Assembly (NCBI GenBank): GCA_964023205.1
Contig: OZ026845.1
Location: 10,860,001 to 10,924,000 of the forward strand
Direction of reading: 5' to 3'
Source: Lutraria lutraria
Taxonomy: Eukaryota; Mollusca; Bivalvia; Venerida; Mactridae
Length of the DNA: 64,000 nt
The notes below the pieces were generated by a model. The model ran no database searches. It worked only from the letters and a program-made list of their open reading frames with translations, and was not told where the DNA came from. Both the position numbers and the translations under genes were made by a program. This document shows positions 14,101 through 29,100 of this stretch, one piece after another. Each line of letters begins with the position of its first letter. The stretch's first letter is position 1.

Positions 14101-17100
14101 CGTGACTAAAGGTGACTTTCACCTTTATTTTATAGTATCGCTTTGAACTCTAGCAGTGGTTGTCATCCAGTTGGCACGACTTTGGCATAAAACTAAAGGA
14201 CGGACAGTGATCGGTATGATTCGCCTTTGTTGCGTTTGTTTAATTACGCAACTGATATAAAAACGAAACATGAAACATCTTAAATGCTCACAAATTAAAC
14301 TTGGTGATTAACTTTAAAAACAATACCTGGACTGAGTTACTGTTCAACACTCATGGTTAAATGAGATCAGTTATGCGTAACAAGTAATTAGACAATATGT
14401 TTTGGCTTACTCACTAGGAAATGCAAAAGTGCATATGTAAGTGTATAGGTGTGGCGTAAATCTGATTCTATTGTAAATATGCACGAGCGTGATGTAAGTA
14501 ATAACATGTCGGATGTTTTTTGTGTGTATAATTGATATTGTATTTTTTTGTTTACTTATTAAGTACGATTCGTAAAGTTAAAAAAACTCCAAGAAGCATT
14601 GGCGTAATCATATTGTTGTGCCGTTGCCGATAAAGATCGCTTGTTACAATTTTCACAATACCCAGACCCAGGCCAGAGAACAAAGACAAGGCTTAGGATT
14701 GCTGCACATATTTCTATCATACCTCCATTTTACCGACACAGAAATAGTGAGTACTTATCATTCGGTAAATGTGACAGCTTATAATTCATATCTTAGACGG
14801 ATCAAAATGGAATCAAGATTTCTCGAATAGTCTCGCGAATAACGGTAACGAGATTTCACGTGAACAGTTGACAGGAACTTTTGATACGTCGGAGCAATCT
14901 GACCCAATCTTTATGGAATCTTTATACACATCAGCAAGGGGCTTATCAGTAATATTTCTTGATACTTGCTGGATTAAGAATGAAATAAGATGTCAGTTGA
15001 AACTAAGAAATACGCTATGAATCTGGAAGTTAATACGTTGATTTAGATTTCGCACAGATTCCGTAGAAAGATAGCTGGAAGATTGTAATGATATTAAAAC
15101 AATGATATGCGATAGGATCGGCCCCACACGGTCAGAAAGGGTGGGTTTTCCGCGATAATTCACGGGCATGGTCGTAAATTCAAAATTTGTTTATGTCTTT
15201 GAGAGACAATAAGATATAGGAAGTATTTTTAATGTAAGTTTTGATTCAAGAATGGCAGCAAATAAATCAGGGATTTAGAAAATTGATACGTTGATGAAAG
15301 CGCTGCCTATCATTTCTGGGTGTTAAAAATCGTATCTGTTTTATTTATTCAGTATAACTGTTTTTGTGATAAATTTAGATAAGATATCAAATGCTCGTTC
15401 ATACTTTAATATAGGATCTAACAGAAGTTCCTGTCATGCTATCAAACTAATAAAATGCCTGATAGAGACTGCTAACTGTCAGTTGGTATCGGGTTTGAAT
15501 AAAATAGTTTCAAATGATTTAAATCCTGTTCATGTATATATACACATTTTATCCATTAGTGTTTCAGGCTTCAACTTTTTTATTTATAATTTCCAGACGA
15601 AATTATATCATGTTTACATAATTACGGATCAAATGATTTATCTGTACGTGGTATGTTTGTGCATGACTTTTCCTAACTGGGCATTGATCAATAATTGGAC
15701 AATGATATATCTAAAACTTCCGGTTCTGTAGGTGGAATTCTTCTTTCCTAAAGGAACATTAACTTTACGATGAAACGTTTGGTACGATGGTGTTCGTTTG
15801 TTATTCGTAACAAAAGCCTCAATGCACTGGCATAATTATATTTTGATCGAAACATCAGATGTTGATTCCATAGAAGCTTGTAGAGAAATCTTGGTCTGCC
15901 AAACGCAGTCATGGGCCCGCTCAAAGCGTCCCCATGATGTAAAACGATCAGCGAGAAGTAATGAACGATAGAATGTTGCACGATACGCTTCAGTGCAATT
16001 CCAAATTTCACTAATCATATCTTGAAACTTGATATTTAATGTAAGAAATGGAATGAATAAGATGAAGTCAAGAATTCAAGCCAAGCTAGAATTGTTGAGA
16101 TTGGAATTTCATCAGCTCGCGCCTGCCACATAATTAGATTAAGGCGAAGATTTCGGCATGCAGTTGGCAGTCAGTCTCTCTTTCTGGAAAACTCCTCTCG
16201 CATTAATTATACATCTGATTAACGTAAAGTGAAATGATATTTTATTGTAAGTTCCACTTATTACTTCAAGTGATATAAAGCGGTATATAGGTAGCCTTTT
16301 GACATAAGCACCTGTCGAAACTTTGTTTTCATACAGAATACGTTACGACGGTCGAGACTCCACGTAATACATTTAAAATACAAATTTACCAAAAACAGTT
16401 TCTAAATTGAATTGTCTACCAAAGTTGAATATGTACTTATACTAATTGTGTTCATAATAAGATGGAAATGAACGTTACTCATGCACTAAGATCGCACTGA
16501 TGAATAAATGTAATTACCATACATTAAAAAACACTGTTGCATTGTTTGTAATTATGATATATATATAAAACTAATTGTTCAGTTTATTTTGTATATTATA
16601 TGCAGCGTTATCAAAAGACTAAACAAGATTTTTAACAATGAACCCAGTTCATGTTTCAATGAATCTTGTTGGAACAAGGAAACATTGTCTGCCAGCCAAT
16701 TTTCTTTATGCGGTATTAATGAACATCGTATGAGCTATCATGACATGTTTGATGAATGTGGAACCATTCCGAGATTTAAAACCATAACCCGTCAATAGCA
16801 CTTTCTTTCCTTCAAATTGAAGAGTTCCATAGCGAATGGAACCAATTAATTCCGCGCTGAACGCCGTGGGTATATAAAAACAGCAACTGTCATAATTTAA
16901 ATGATGTTGAATATTTATTTTGGATTTATGGATATCTTAAGATTTCATACGTTTGTCGGAAACCATATGCCGTGATTTGAAGGGTATGTACTGGGAATCT
17001 GGAGAAATTAAACATAAATTCTTACCCGGCCCGTGGTTCCCACTTAAAAGTATTAGTAGAGGCTGAGCGACATAATAAACATTATTAAAGTTAGATTTTA

Positions 17101-20100
17101 TTTAATTAACCGAAAGTATTCGGATAGATTCAAGAGCGCACATTTAATATTCTTCCTGTAAAATTGACATCTGCCAAAACATAAGTGTTTTAGATGGGAT
17201 TTAATTTAATGGAATCTTAGGCTAAATTCTAAATAATACTATCAGGCATATGAAACTGATTTCAAAAATTAGACAAATATAATTTAGTAACATTTACTAA
17301 AATAATGGGTGAACGTACGTCTGCCGGAAAATTTACTTTTATTTAATCCACTTAAAATCCATCCTGCCGTTAAGAAATGTATTTTGTTTGCAGTAATTTC
17401 CCCGCCAATCCTACCATACATCATTTTCTCTCTTGAGTTTTTTTCTCGACAAGAAATTATGATTTATTCTCGTTACAAATCAAAATATACGAGATCCGAA
17501 GAAGTGACGAGTTTAATCACGCGGGAGTATTTCTCAAGAAATGATATTATAATCAACCGTTTTTTTTTGTCTTTTCAATAATAAACCAATACAGCCTATT
17601 GTAATAAGGTTTCATACGAGAGGTTAGCGTCAGCCGGAAAACTATAAGCGCTATAACATTAGCATCAACATCTTAATTATCATCAACAGTAACTTCAGCA
17701 GCAAATGTAGCAAGAACAACAACCGCGGTAGCATCAGCAGCAACATATCCGTGCAATAGAGGATGATAACAACAGCTCCAGCAGCAGCAACAACAGCTGT
17801 AATCATATAACAATTTCACTTAAAAGTGATAATTCGTTTTTGGTACTATACCGATGGTATTTTAGCAATTAGGGGTCGTAAAATTAAATGGTCAGTTAGG
17901 GAATCGTCCTGAATGACACATGGTGATAGGGCAATTATTCCGTATGCCATCTGGAACAATGTACACAGCGTGTCAATGAACCGAACTGTCACGTGACCAA
18001 TATTTTACCCACAAGGCTCATTTGCTGTTACTGAAATCTCTATAAAAATGTTATTTCCGGCTGATTTCGATTTTTTACTCGAATCAATTGAAGTCTGAAA
18101 TGTCACTAAACGTTTTCGAACAAAAATCTAATGGCCGTTAATACAGCGAATAAAAGGCCGTTCATTGCTATAATTGGTGACATATTTGTTTCTGTCCTGT
18201 CCTATCAATTAGAGCCAATATCGAATAAGTATTTTTTATCATTTAAAGTTGATATTTGATACTATCAACGATAATTATCTCTAGCTCAATAAATCAAAAC
18301 CGATGAAGAATAACTAAAAGTCGTTTCATACTTGAAATTAATATCACTTCTAAATAAAATAATACTGATTATTCCAACCAAATAGGGTTATTCAATAACG
18401 ACCCCTGCAAATCAATGATTCTTTGTCACGTAGCGGAAATCACTCATTAAAAGTCGATCTTTAAAAGTAATTTATAGAAATTCAATAGATATATCACACA
18501 GATTTGTACTAATATTGAGAATAAGCATTGCTACATATTATTCAGACATTTATTTTTAGTTTCAATCAGAATGACTGACTCATTCAGTCACCCACGTGGT
18601 CCTAACTTATTTACTTGTTTTCACTTTTCATTCATTCTTATATGACCGACTGACTGACACATGTCAAAAAAGAACTTCTATTAAATACTTGAACTTGCTA
18701 ATAAAGTGACGAATACTCGCACTCATGCTAGGCACATCTGTAAGCTCTAACCGAAAAGCTTATTTGCAAGGGCTTTCACAGGACTATGTATGCACACCAG
18801 AGCTCTAACTCGAACGGTTTCTTCGCGTTTTACACAGTATCAGCTTCACAGTCTCATGTTTTTCTTTCATGCCACCCGATTAGAACACAGGTCTACATTC
18901 ATGTTCTGTGGATATAATTTTGCAACAAATCTTCGAACAACGGGTGGCAATTATATACCACGAAACTAATACTATATTACAGAGGGCGCTAGCTGAGCTG
19001 ATGACATGAAAAGAATGCCGGATTACAATCTAACCATACAGATTTTAACCACGGTTCTTTACATTTATTAAACCAAGAAAAAAACTATGGATAAGCGTTA
19101 ATGCACATGTAATCATGTTTATTGTTAAATTGTTGTTAAGATGTATACTAATTACAAACGAGGCAATATGGAGGTTTTCTTGTTCCCTTGTAGAAGGAAG
19201 GAGGGGAGAGAAAGATAGTGAAGGTGGGGATCTCTTGGGAGTTTCTGGTGAAACCAGTATCAGTGCAAGGTCTTCCTAATATCAGGATGGTAATCATGGG
19301 CCTTTTATTGAAGTATCGCCCATTATCAAAACTTGTTGATGATAGCTTTCTTGTTTGAAGACTACACGCTGTGATATTTAATGTTCTCTATTAATTGAGC
19401 ATTGAGCCATTTCATTGTTAGTAAGCACTTGTATTTGATTTAACCCCACCATCCGACAGTTGTTCATGTTTGTCATTAGTGCCTCGTCTCCAAGATTATA
19501 TACCTATACTTTATGGACGGTATAAATTGTATATAATAATATATTTATATATTATTTATGATACGTCTTTCAATCAGATGAATGTTTCGCATCAATGTTT
19601 TATTAGATTTACGTACAAATATTGAATCAGGAGAAATGATTTCTTTATAAGACAATGTTTTATTGTAATTTCATTACATCCTACAATAAACTGGCCTTTG
19701 ATCTTAACCGAATCTCCGTATTAACAATCATCAGTATACAGCAGAAATTAATAGAAAATGCAGGGACAATAAAACGTTTTGTTCTAATTCACATGCGGCC
19801 AACATATGCGGGCCACATATGTTGTATAAAATACCGTTAATTTTTCTATCTTGATTATTGAGTTCGTTATCAAAGGGTATAAAGGATAGGACCCAATATA
19901 TTCCGAAAATATTATAATTGCTTTCAGTTGAAGGTATGATAAAATTAACACAAATTGCTATAATTTTTATCATTTAATAGTGAAATGCTTCTTACGTGAT
20001 ATAATTATGCACGTACACGTATTTATATTTATGTATAGTACATTAAACGACATCACCTGGGCGAAATTATCAAGCGCTAGTCCGTAATATTTGACACAAA

Positions 20101-23100
20101 ATCTGTACAAGCCATTCCGAACAACAGCTTGCATTAAAGTATTAAACATATCTAAATGATATGAAAATAAGGCATAAAGTGTATTCAGACAAAAGGATGT
20201 GGCATGTGGGACATGCAAAACCGCCCAGAAGGAAGACGGAAGAGAGTAAAGTATGTTGCAATGATATAAGCAGACATTTATACAGTCCACAAAACAAGCA
20301 TTAGCGATGCTATCTAAAGATGTACGATGTTGTCTACGCGTTCAGTTTTGATGGAAAACAACGGAAACATTAATTGAAGACAATTATACAAGATATATAA
20401 ACAGAAAACAGGCCCATAAACATTCATGAGACGTTATGAGCTTTCATAAACTATCTATATAGTTCCACGTGCATTTCAATGTGTTTCTTTATAAATATTT
20501 GTTGATTTTACAAAAGGGGCTTCCTGTTTGGTCTGTATAGAATAAAATGACTACATTTTAATCTTGCCATATCTTGAAATAAACATCCTAAAATACACGT
20601 TTGATCCGTGTTTGATGTTGGGGTCTATATAAATTAACATGATTATATTCATTTTGTCTGTTCAAACAACAAGTTTATACACACCTGGATAACAGGAGTT
20701 ATATCCGGGCACGGCCCTTCTTTGATAATTTAATACTATTTTTTATTGTATCGTTCTTAGAATGATAGTGTCAGTATTACACTAATTAGTTAATGAAGTC
20801 TTCTGTTAGAATTTATAAAGTTAATTGGTTTGGTGCACCTAGCAATCCGGATATTTGTATACAAAAAAAACACGACATAATAAAAATATTATTACAGTGT
20901 CACAGACCAAACACGTGTATATTGTTTGGTAAAGGATTTGAATCACACTCTGATATGTATAAAAACCACCCAAATGTATGATATATCCAACTAGAAACTT
21001 TATCTTCGATACCAGTCATCAGACAGGGGCATGATTTATGCCCATTTCCCACCCACTAAATAATTGTTCAATTGATCCGACAAGGTACTTTAATTATGTT
21101 TGGTTGAGATATTGTCATCAATTTAGACATATCATACGGTCATTCTTTATAATCTCCGAACTATTGTCATTGTATTGTGTGTTAAAGTCGAGTCCAACAC
21201 GTGCCATCGATGTATCAGAACTGACCATCGCCCCAGCAAGAGCTCATAAATAAGTGTAAGGGTCAGATTTCCATACACATTTAAATGTTTATGTCTGTTT
21301 TTATTTTATGTCTTTATTGTGGGGTTTATTCAAACGAAATTAGCCATAAAATAGGGTAGAAAATGAAACTGCGAATTAGCGAAATGTCGGATTTTCAAAG
21401 ATTCAATATAATGGTCACATGTCCGATTAATGTAATTGCTATGGTCCGAAAAATGTACCGAAACTACAGTGTAAGCTGAATCTGGGCGATGTGGCACTTT
21501 GATGGTCCTGGTCAGACCATTTGAAGCTAACATAACAATTATACTTCGAGATGGCACTGGTATGCGATCGACAGATAATATAGAAAGTAATTTCTGGATA
21601 AATTTTCAAGATATTTGTTTCATTAGACCATTGGTGTCAACTTGACACAACGTCAATAAACGCTGACTTTTGACACAAAGCGACTAAAACGATACGGGAC
21701 TTTATCGTTGTTCCGTTGTACTTTATTCATAAGGTGTTAAGTTAGCAATGTTTATAATAACGAAGCCTGAATTACACAAATACCAACAGATCTAGCGATA
21801 ATTTGTATGGAGATGATTCGTTAATTGAGATATTAATGAAGTGATCGACCGCACGCTACCCGCACGTTCTCTAAACTGGTTCCGGTTACGTATAAAATTA
21901 TTACGAACCGTACCGAATACAAACAACAGATAATTCATACACGGATTTCTTGCGGATCGAAAGTAATTGGAAATGATACAACATAATCTGCCATGATCAG
22001 CAGCAGATGATGTAGAGATTTATTCCACGCAAGATAATGATGGTGTTAACAGTTCTGATAATATTGTAACGGGGTCATTAGGCAATTAATAACACCAGAG
22101 GTTAATTAGAATAACTTAATCTACCGAAATGTATGTAAATAGATCCCTATCATGCGGAGAATGACTAAATGATATAAAATATTGTTGATATCACGTATAA
22201 AAGCGCCTCCTAAACACATATAACGGTAATAAAGGATATACAACAATATTAATGTAATTTATATTTATCACATAACGGTTCGAGCTGCCGTATTAAAAGC
22301 TAAAGTCAGGGATTATCCGAGATATTATGTACATGAGAACTTTGTCTCTTATAGAACACCATACGTTCCAAAGCAGTCATCAACATCAGTAAATCTTCAT
22401 GTAACGACTTAACATCCTTGGTTCACAGAATATAGACCGTAAATTCTTGTAATTTCAATTAAACAAACAATTACGTATTGAAGGTGTTGACAATTGTGAA
22501 AGTCTCACATTTTGCCCATGGAAATAAAATTCATAAAAAACACGTGCACGATAAAGTCAAAGGATGAGAGCACGAAAAAAATTAACAATAGTTTGATTTA
22601 AATTTACGACACGAGTATATTGGAGTTCTTGGCACTAAATTTATTCTCACAACTGAAAAAGGTGGAAGCCCGTGTTTTTATGTATCCATGTTTTTTTGAA
22701 GGTATACTTCAATATCCAGTTAAAAGAACTTATTTCAGTCAAACTAATATTGAATATTTTCTCGGCTTACGATTATTTTCATAATAAAATATAGAAATAA
22801 AAAATCCGTCAGATTCAGCAACAACAACAACAAGCGGTCACATGACTTTGGCAGAATTGAAAATGTTGTCCCCCCCCAAAAAAAACGCGCGTAGCAAGCC
22901 ATGAAATAGTTTATTTATTCTTGTTGTTCATTTTCGAGAATCATATTATTAAGATTAAATTACAAAGCAAACACAATGCATTCAGTAACTGACTGGTGAG
23001 ATTTTAGGGAGTCTAATTTGATAGCGATATCATTGCTTTGTATTCCACCATCCTATTATATCTAAATTTCGTTCACAGTGGAGATTCAGACAGAAAAAAT

Positions 23101-26100
23101 ATTGGCAGAAAATTTTCTCGGAGATAGAAAAGTTGTGCGTGCCTTGAGTGATAAACTTTCTAGATTTTCTCGAATATTGTTCAATGCCAGAATCAATTAA
23201 GTCGCATATAATAAGTCATAGCTCTTATATGACCAGCCAATTTAATTTCTTTGTATTTTATGTCATACAAAGGTGTCATTTTAATTTTGTTATTTCGGGA
23301 ATATAGTATTGATACGGGCTTTATATCCCTTGTGAAATACACGAATTCGTCTTTGTCTGTATAAATATAAATATTACTTTAATTTAACGGGTTTCCGTTA
23401 ATTGATAACGAAGCATGGTAGACGATGATGGCATGGAATGTCGTATAAGATGAAAGGTCTATCATTTATACAGAAACGAATTTCATATCATCATACTGAT
23501 GTCATTACGACCTCTGTTGGAGAAAGACGCACTTGATTAGATAAGAAATGTATATGATAATACTTTTAAATTTAATATTTCGACATTTATTAAGGGGGAG
23601 AGGGCGGGGGAGTGGGTAGCAAACCGAGAAAATTCTCAATTTTCAAAAGTTTTTACATACTTTTCTTAAGTAATTATTACGTAAGGATGGGACCAGCTAT
23701 AAATCTAGCAATGCTGTTCCGGTAAGAAATGTCTTATTTAAAAAAAATATTCAAATTTATTTTCTGCGAATGATCATGATGGTGATTCCTCCAAATTATC
23801 AATATAATGGGCGATAACTCGTTCTAATGGTCCCAAATGGGGTGACAGGTGTTTATATGTGTTTAATGGGATCTTGACGATCTTTCACACAGGCGCAAAT
23901 ATCTTCTTAATTCAATTCAAGCCTTATTGTAACATCAAATTCAATGATAAGTGTGATAGTCCCGCAAATTAGGACAAATTAGATCCGCTCACCGAACGAA
24001 TAAATTGCATCCGAACGTTCTCTGTAACGTTTTATCCGAGAGTTTCATTAAAATTTCCCGACGGTATATCACGTGCGAGCGATCACGAGAAAGTCAGAAG
24101 TAATCCGGATTAAAATAATTAAACGGTAATTTTGGACATACGGTGTGCTATTGGATGACTCGAGAACTTGGAGACAAGGGTGAAGTGACAGAAAAAAATT
24201 TAGAAATGTCTTTAAGAGTACGGCGAATTTGTTTTGATTAAACGTAACAGCATGTCCTTAACCGATTTAAACACACTGACACATGCGGACTGGCAAACAA
24301 CATAAGACACATGTGCAATGGATGTTCTAAATGGAAGATATGTTGCTCTGTCTGTGTGGTTTTATAGCTTTTATCTAAATACTGCATTGAGAATAGAATG
24401 CATGTTAAAACAAGAGCACTTAAATGCTTCAAAATGTAAGAGACATGTTTGAATTTAGTAACGGAATTGGTCATAGCTTTATTTCACCATTTCAAATATT
24501 TTGATACTTTTACTGTATTTTGAAAATAATAACCTGAGTATATAAAAGGGCATATTTTTTCTCCACCTTAAATGCAGTCTCAAATGTGACGCAATGAGGT
24601 AGAGCCAAACCTTCGAACAAAGCCATCCTTAGGAAAGACAAAATGTGACCTTTGTTGACAAGTGGTCATATTCGGGGGACATTTTGTTTTAAATAATCAA
24701 TGGCATTTTTAAAAAAGATAGCCATTATTGACTGAGTGACCTTTATTCAGAGGTGGTTGTAAACACACGTTTGACTGTATGTGGCTTATAAGTAAGCGTG
24801 TTGCTTACATGTTTTTAAATTGTTAACAAACTAAAAAACAACCATGGTATACATTAACTAAATACAAAAACCTTATTTTTATCTTATACATTTATCAAAT
24901 CGCAATCAAATACCAGCAAATGTAATTTTGAAATTTAGTCAATCAATGCTTTTAAGTTGGTATAAATATTTAATTCGCAACAGACGGTAATCAAACGGTT
25001 TTAATGGAAATGTGGCCAGAATAGTAATTTATGTATTGTTGCATCTATTGTTTCGAAATTAGATCACTTTTATTTATCGTTCATTCCTTTTGAATATGGT
25101 GAACGGAAAGTTATGATATGTATCAGTATTTCAATTATCTTGATCGCATTTATTTGAATATTTCAAAACTCCGACTAATTGGCATTCACTAAAATTGTTA
25201 AGTAAAAGCATTAATCATAAAAGTCCATAAAACAAGTTTCGTGTTCTATAAATATTTCTCTATTAATCGAAGCATATCTGAAAACAATTTCGCATCAAAG
25301 ATTTATTTCCCAATCAAGTTGAAAGAAGGTTTTCTAACTTAATGATATAATTCTGAAATCCCAACGGGCAATATTAAGATAGTGTAAACGAACGTTAGAG
25401 CATTTTTGACATTTGATAATCAGCACACTCTATTTTCAACTGTATGGATGTGACCATATAACCTCTGCAGCTAATACACCTGATTACACATTCCTTTTTA
25501 TCGGACATTTGTGGGAAATTATTAAGGTACTTTTAGATTGTAGATATAAACCGATATGGTGAATTATTTATTACGAACAAATTTGCTGTATTGACCTGTC
25601 TAATAAGAAAGTTATATCAAAACATTGGAGATGCTATAGTTTCAATTTCCCCAGAAGCATTTATTCGTGGCTTGTTGGTATTAAGGGTTATATTTCATTA
25701 ATTATGTACAATCTACTTGATTCCTGCTTAATCACTTACATTAATAATGTAGAAGCAAAAATGATCAACCGAATACAATGTTATAGTGGATATAGTACCA
25801 ATGTAGCCTTCGATACGCACTAGGACGATGCGAGCGTATAATTTATAGGATTGAGAAAAACGACTGAACAAAATCTTAAATCTACTTAAATTAAGAAGGG
25901 TCTTGATTTTTACTAACAACTTAAGCCATGACATTGTGTCGGCCACAATCCAAGATAGCATCATCATTGTATAAACATTTTACACTTGAAAAACTATTCA
26001 TTGTGTCAATAATAATTTAGAAATTTCGGATTGAATAGAATGGAATGGCACTCATAATTACAAGTCCATTGACATACATAGCCATAAGTCAATTGATATA

Positions 26101-29100
26101 CATAACCACAGGTCCATTGACATAGATCTATATACGAACATGTCTATTGACATATATTTCAAAAAGTCCATTGACATGCATAACTACAGGTCCATTGACA
26201 GGAAACTGCGTTGACATACCACAATACCCATGATTGCTCGACAGAGTTGTTTTTTGATGCAGAGAGTCGTACTCATATTTACTGATGTGGCTATTTCATT
26301 TCAGGCTCCCCCGTAAACCGGATTCCCATCATGGCCAAACAGACGCTTGATTTATACGAACTCTTCAAACTGGTGGTATCAAAAGGTGGTCTTGTAGAAG
26401 TGATCAACAAGAAGTTATGGCGGGAAATCACAAAGGGACTAAACTTACCTTCTTCAATAACAAGCGCTGCTTTTACTCTGAGAACACAGTAAGTTTGAAA
26501 TCAATCCGTTGTACTTCTTGTTATAATGTATAGATACCACTGAGCTGTGTAAATGGCGTTTTATTTTAAATTGTTACCATTTTAGGGTCAAGAGAACCTG
26601 ACTTATAACGTATTGAATTGGAATGTGGGATATTAAAATATATTATACTAGTATATTTACTGTGAATTATGTATTTTTCTATATTATTCCAGGTACATGA
26701 AATACCTCTACCCATATGAATGTGAAAAGCTACACCTAAGTTCGCCACAGGAGCTCCAAGCCGCCATTGACGGCAATCGCCGAGAAGGGCGTAGATCTGG
26801 GTATGGCTACGATCTGTCCCCGGGGCCAACTTTGATACCCACATCACACCCACATCCTCACTTTAATGGACTAATGAACGGAAAATTCAACGGAACAAGT
26901 TCAGGTAGTTTTCTTACATGTGTTTATACTCTTTGTTTAATGAAAGCACGATTTGTCTTCTTTCTGAACTTAACACTTGATGATAATGTTCACAATTAAC
27001 AACATTTCACGATGATAACATATGTTCACATTGCATTGCCTTGGCACTCACTTGACCAATTCTTTGGTCGTTCTCACTGTTAGACATTTCTAATGTACAC
27101 TTTATTTCTTTACATAATTTCTCTGTAATTTCGCGTGGTTTTAAGGCATTTTTCACTTAGTTTGGACAGTTGCTGGAACATTCAGTTCGATGTGCAGGAG
27201 TTTGATATCGCCTTTTTTATTTATTGTTTAGATCGACGATCGCCGATCACAAGTTTGAGACAGTTCTGGCAAATGCAGGCCGCACAACAACAAATGTGTA
27301 AGTGTCGGTGTAACTTCACTAAATCTTCATGAATTAGTTAATGCTTGTGAAAGACTCACCGCCGAGTCGGTGAAAAAACGGTCGTAACAATAAATAATAT
27401 CAATAAATGAATTTAATAACCACAATTGTAACACATTTTACGTGTTTCAATAAGGCTGCTTTGACATTGTGGAATCACAAATATACACCTGTTCTAAAAT
27501 CTTTGACTAAAAGGACAATGAATATTTCTTAAATCAAACTCCTCAGTCAGCTTTCAAATAACTTAATACTGCCCTAGAGAAGTCATAATGTCGGCTTTCA
27601 TTTATAAATTTTCGCTAACTTCTAATGAAATGGCAAAGAGTGTAATTTCTATGGGACGTATTGACGATATAAAGAAAGCGTTCAATCAAGAATGACCGAT
27701 AAAATGGTAGAATTGCATGACCGGGCTTCATATTTCCCAAACCAGTATGATTTGATCTCTGTATTCATCAGATCTTCGTGCCCCTCTTTGCCACCATAAA
27801 CTGCTATTAATTCAAGGTCTAACATTAGAACATGATATCATCTTTTTACTAATCCACCAAAAAAGAGAACAATTTCAACTGAAGATTATACCCTTGGTTC
27901 AACCAATTTGATGTTTAATGAAAAATCGGGTACATTAAAACCTAACTACTGTAGGGACAAGAATTCGCTCGCCAATAAATCTCCGAATTAAGATATCAAC
28001 TCATTAAAGGTTGAAGATCAGTGGAAAATATCGAAGCAAATAATTTGTAATGTGTAATTTCAGTAGAAATTTGATCTTGTGCACTCGTCTACACTACTAT
28101 CACAATGTTTGCCACTTGTCTTTTGATTATTTGGTGTATGACATTTCATTGTGATTAAATGCTTTCAGTCACAATTATAGTCGCTCTGTGGAAAGCATCA
28201 ATGAATGGTCTAAGGTACAACACGGAGTAAAGGGGCGAGCCCTAAATGGGATCTGGTTACTTAAAAAGATGCTTCATCTATATTAAACACGTATTATACT
28301 GACTACTATATAGACAGGGGGACATTTTCGAAATCAGAGAAATTAATAATTTGTCTGGGGGTGATTAATATTGAAATTTGATACTGATAATGATCTTAAA
28401 AATGTGAATTTGTTGTTAATCCGTAAGATTTGAAAAGATAACGAGTTTTTAAACTAAGTGCAAACACTTCAGTATACACAAGACTTATTATTTGTATATT
28501 TCAATTAATTGCGGAGAAATTTAAGTTGATATAAATTGTGGCTTTTTTGTAACCACAATATATTGTTGGTTTGTTATTCACCAGCTGATGAAATCATTAC
28601 GATATAAAAAATACATTACCAAACTCACGATTTTTTTATCTTGTGTGCTATTGCATTTCACATGATAGTAGACATTTGCTATTGAGAGGAATACGAAATT
28701 CATGACATTTTATGAAAACTTACATATCGTTTAATTTTGCATGAGGGCTCGCGAGATCTTATTTACATATTTAAAATCGTATTTGTGTCATTTATCATCT
28801 CTTTATAACAAATTTCAGGTGAAGACGACAGTCTACCTCCGACTCCCACACACCGAAGTCTTTCTGAGCGATATGCCGAAAGGGATGCCATGGCAATGGA
28901 AGCCGCATCACGAGCGATGGAAGAAGCTACAAGGAAAATGGAAGAGGCCTCCCGCGCAGCCGCACTTGCTGCTGAAGAACCACCACGTAAAAGGTTAATG
29001 ACAGAGGAGGACCGAATAATGACACATCCCGGCATGCCTAGCGCGCATCTAAAAATAACCAGCCGAAGTAAGTAGGCATTTTGCTTCAGGACAGCGACAT

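Larger units (their letters stand above)
11970..26304 (+). other. ARID3 intron 3 (14.3 kb), nearly transposon-free
   Basis: GTAAAC to TTTCAG. Apart from a CAG/CAA-rich tract (17.7 kb), a G-run cluster (23.6 kb), one MITE (24.6 kb) and a short 24-bp tandem repeat (26.1 kb), I recognise nothing. Several ORFs of 60-120 codons lack known motifs and are probably chance. It splits the ARID domain between residues 224 and 225. Confidence 0.75.

Noticed and set aside
15366..15731. 121-codon ORF inside ARID3 intron 3
   Set aside because: No recognised domain, AT-rich hydrophobic composition as expected by chance, and no splice evidence.
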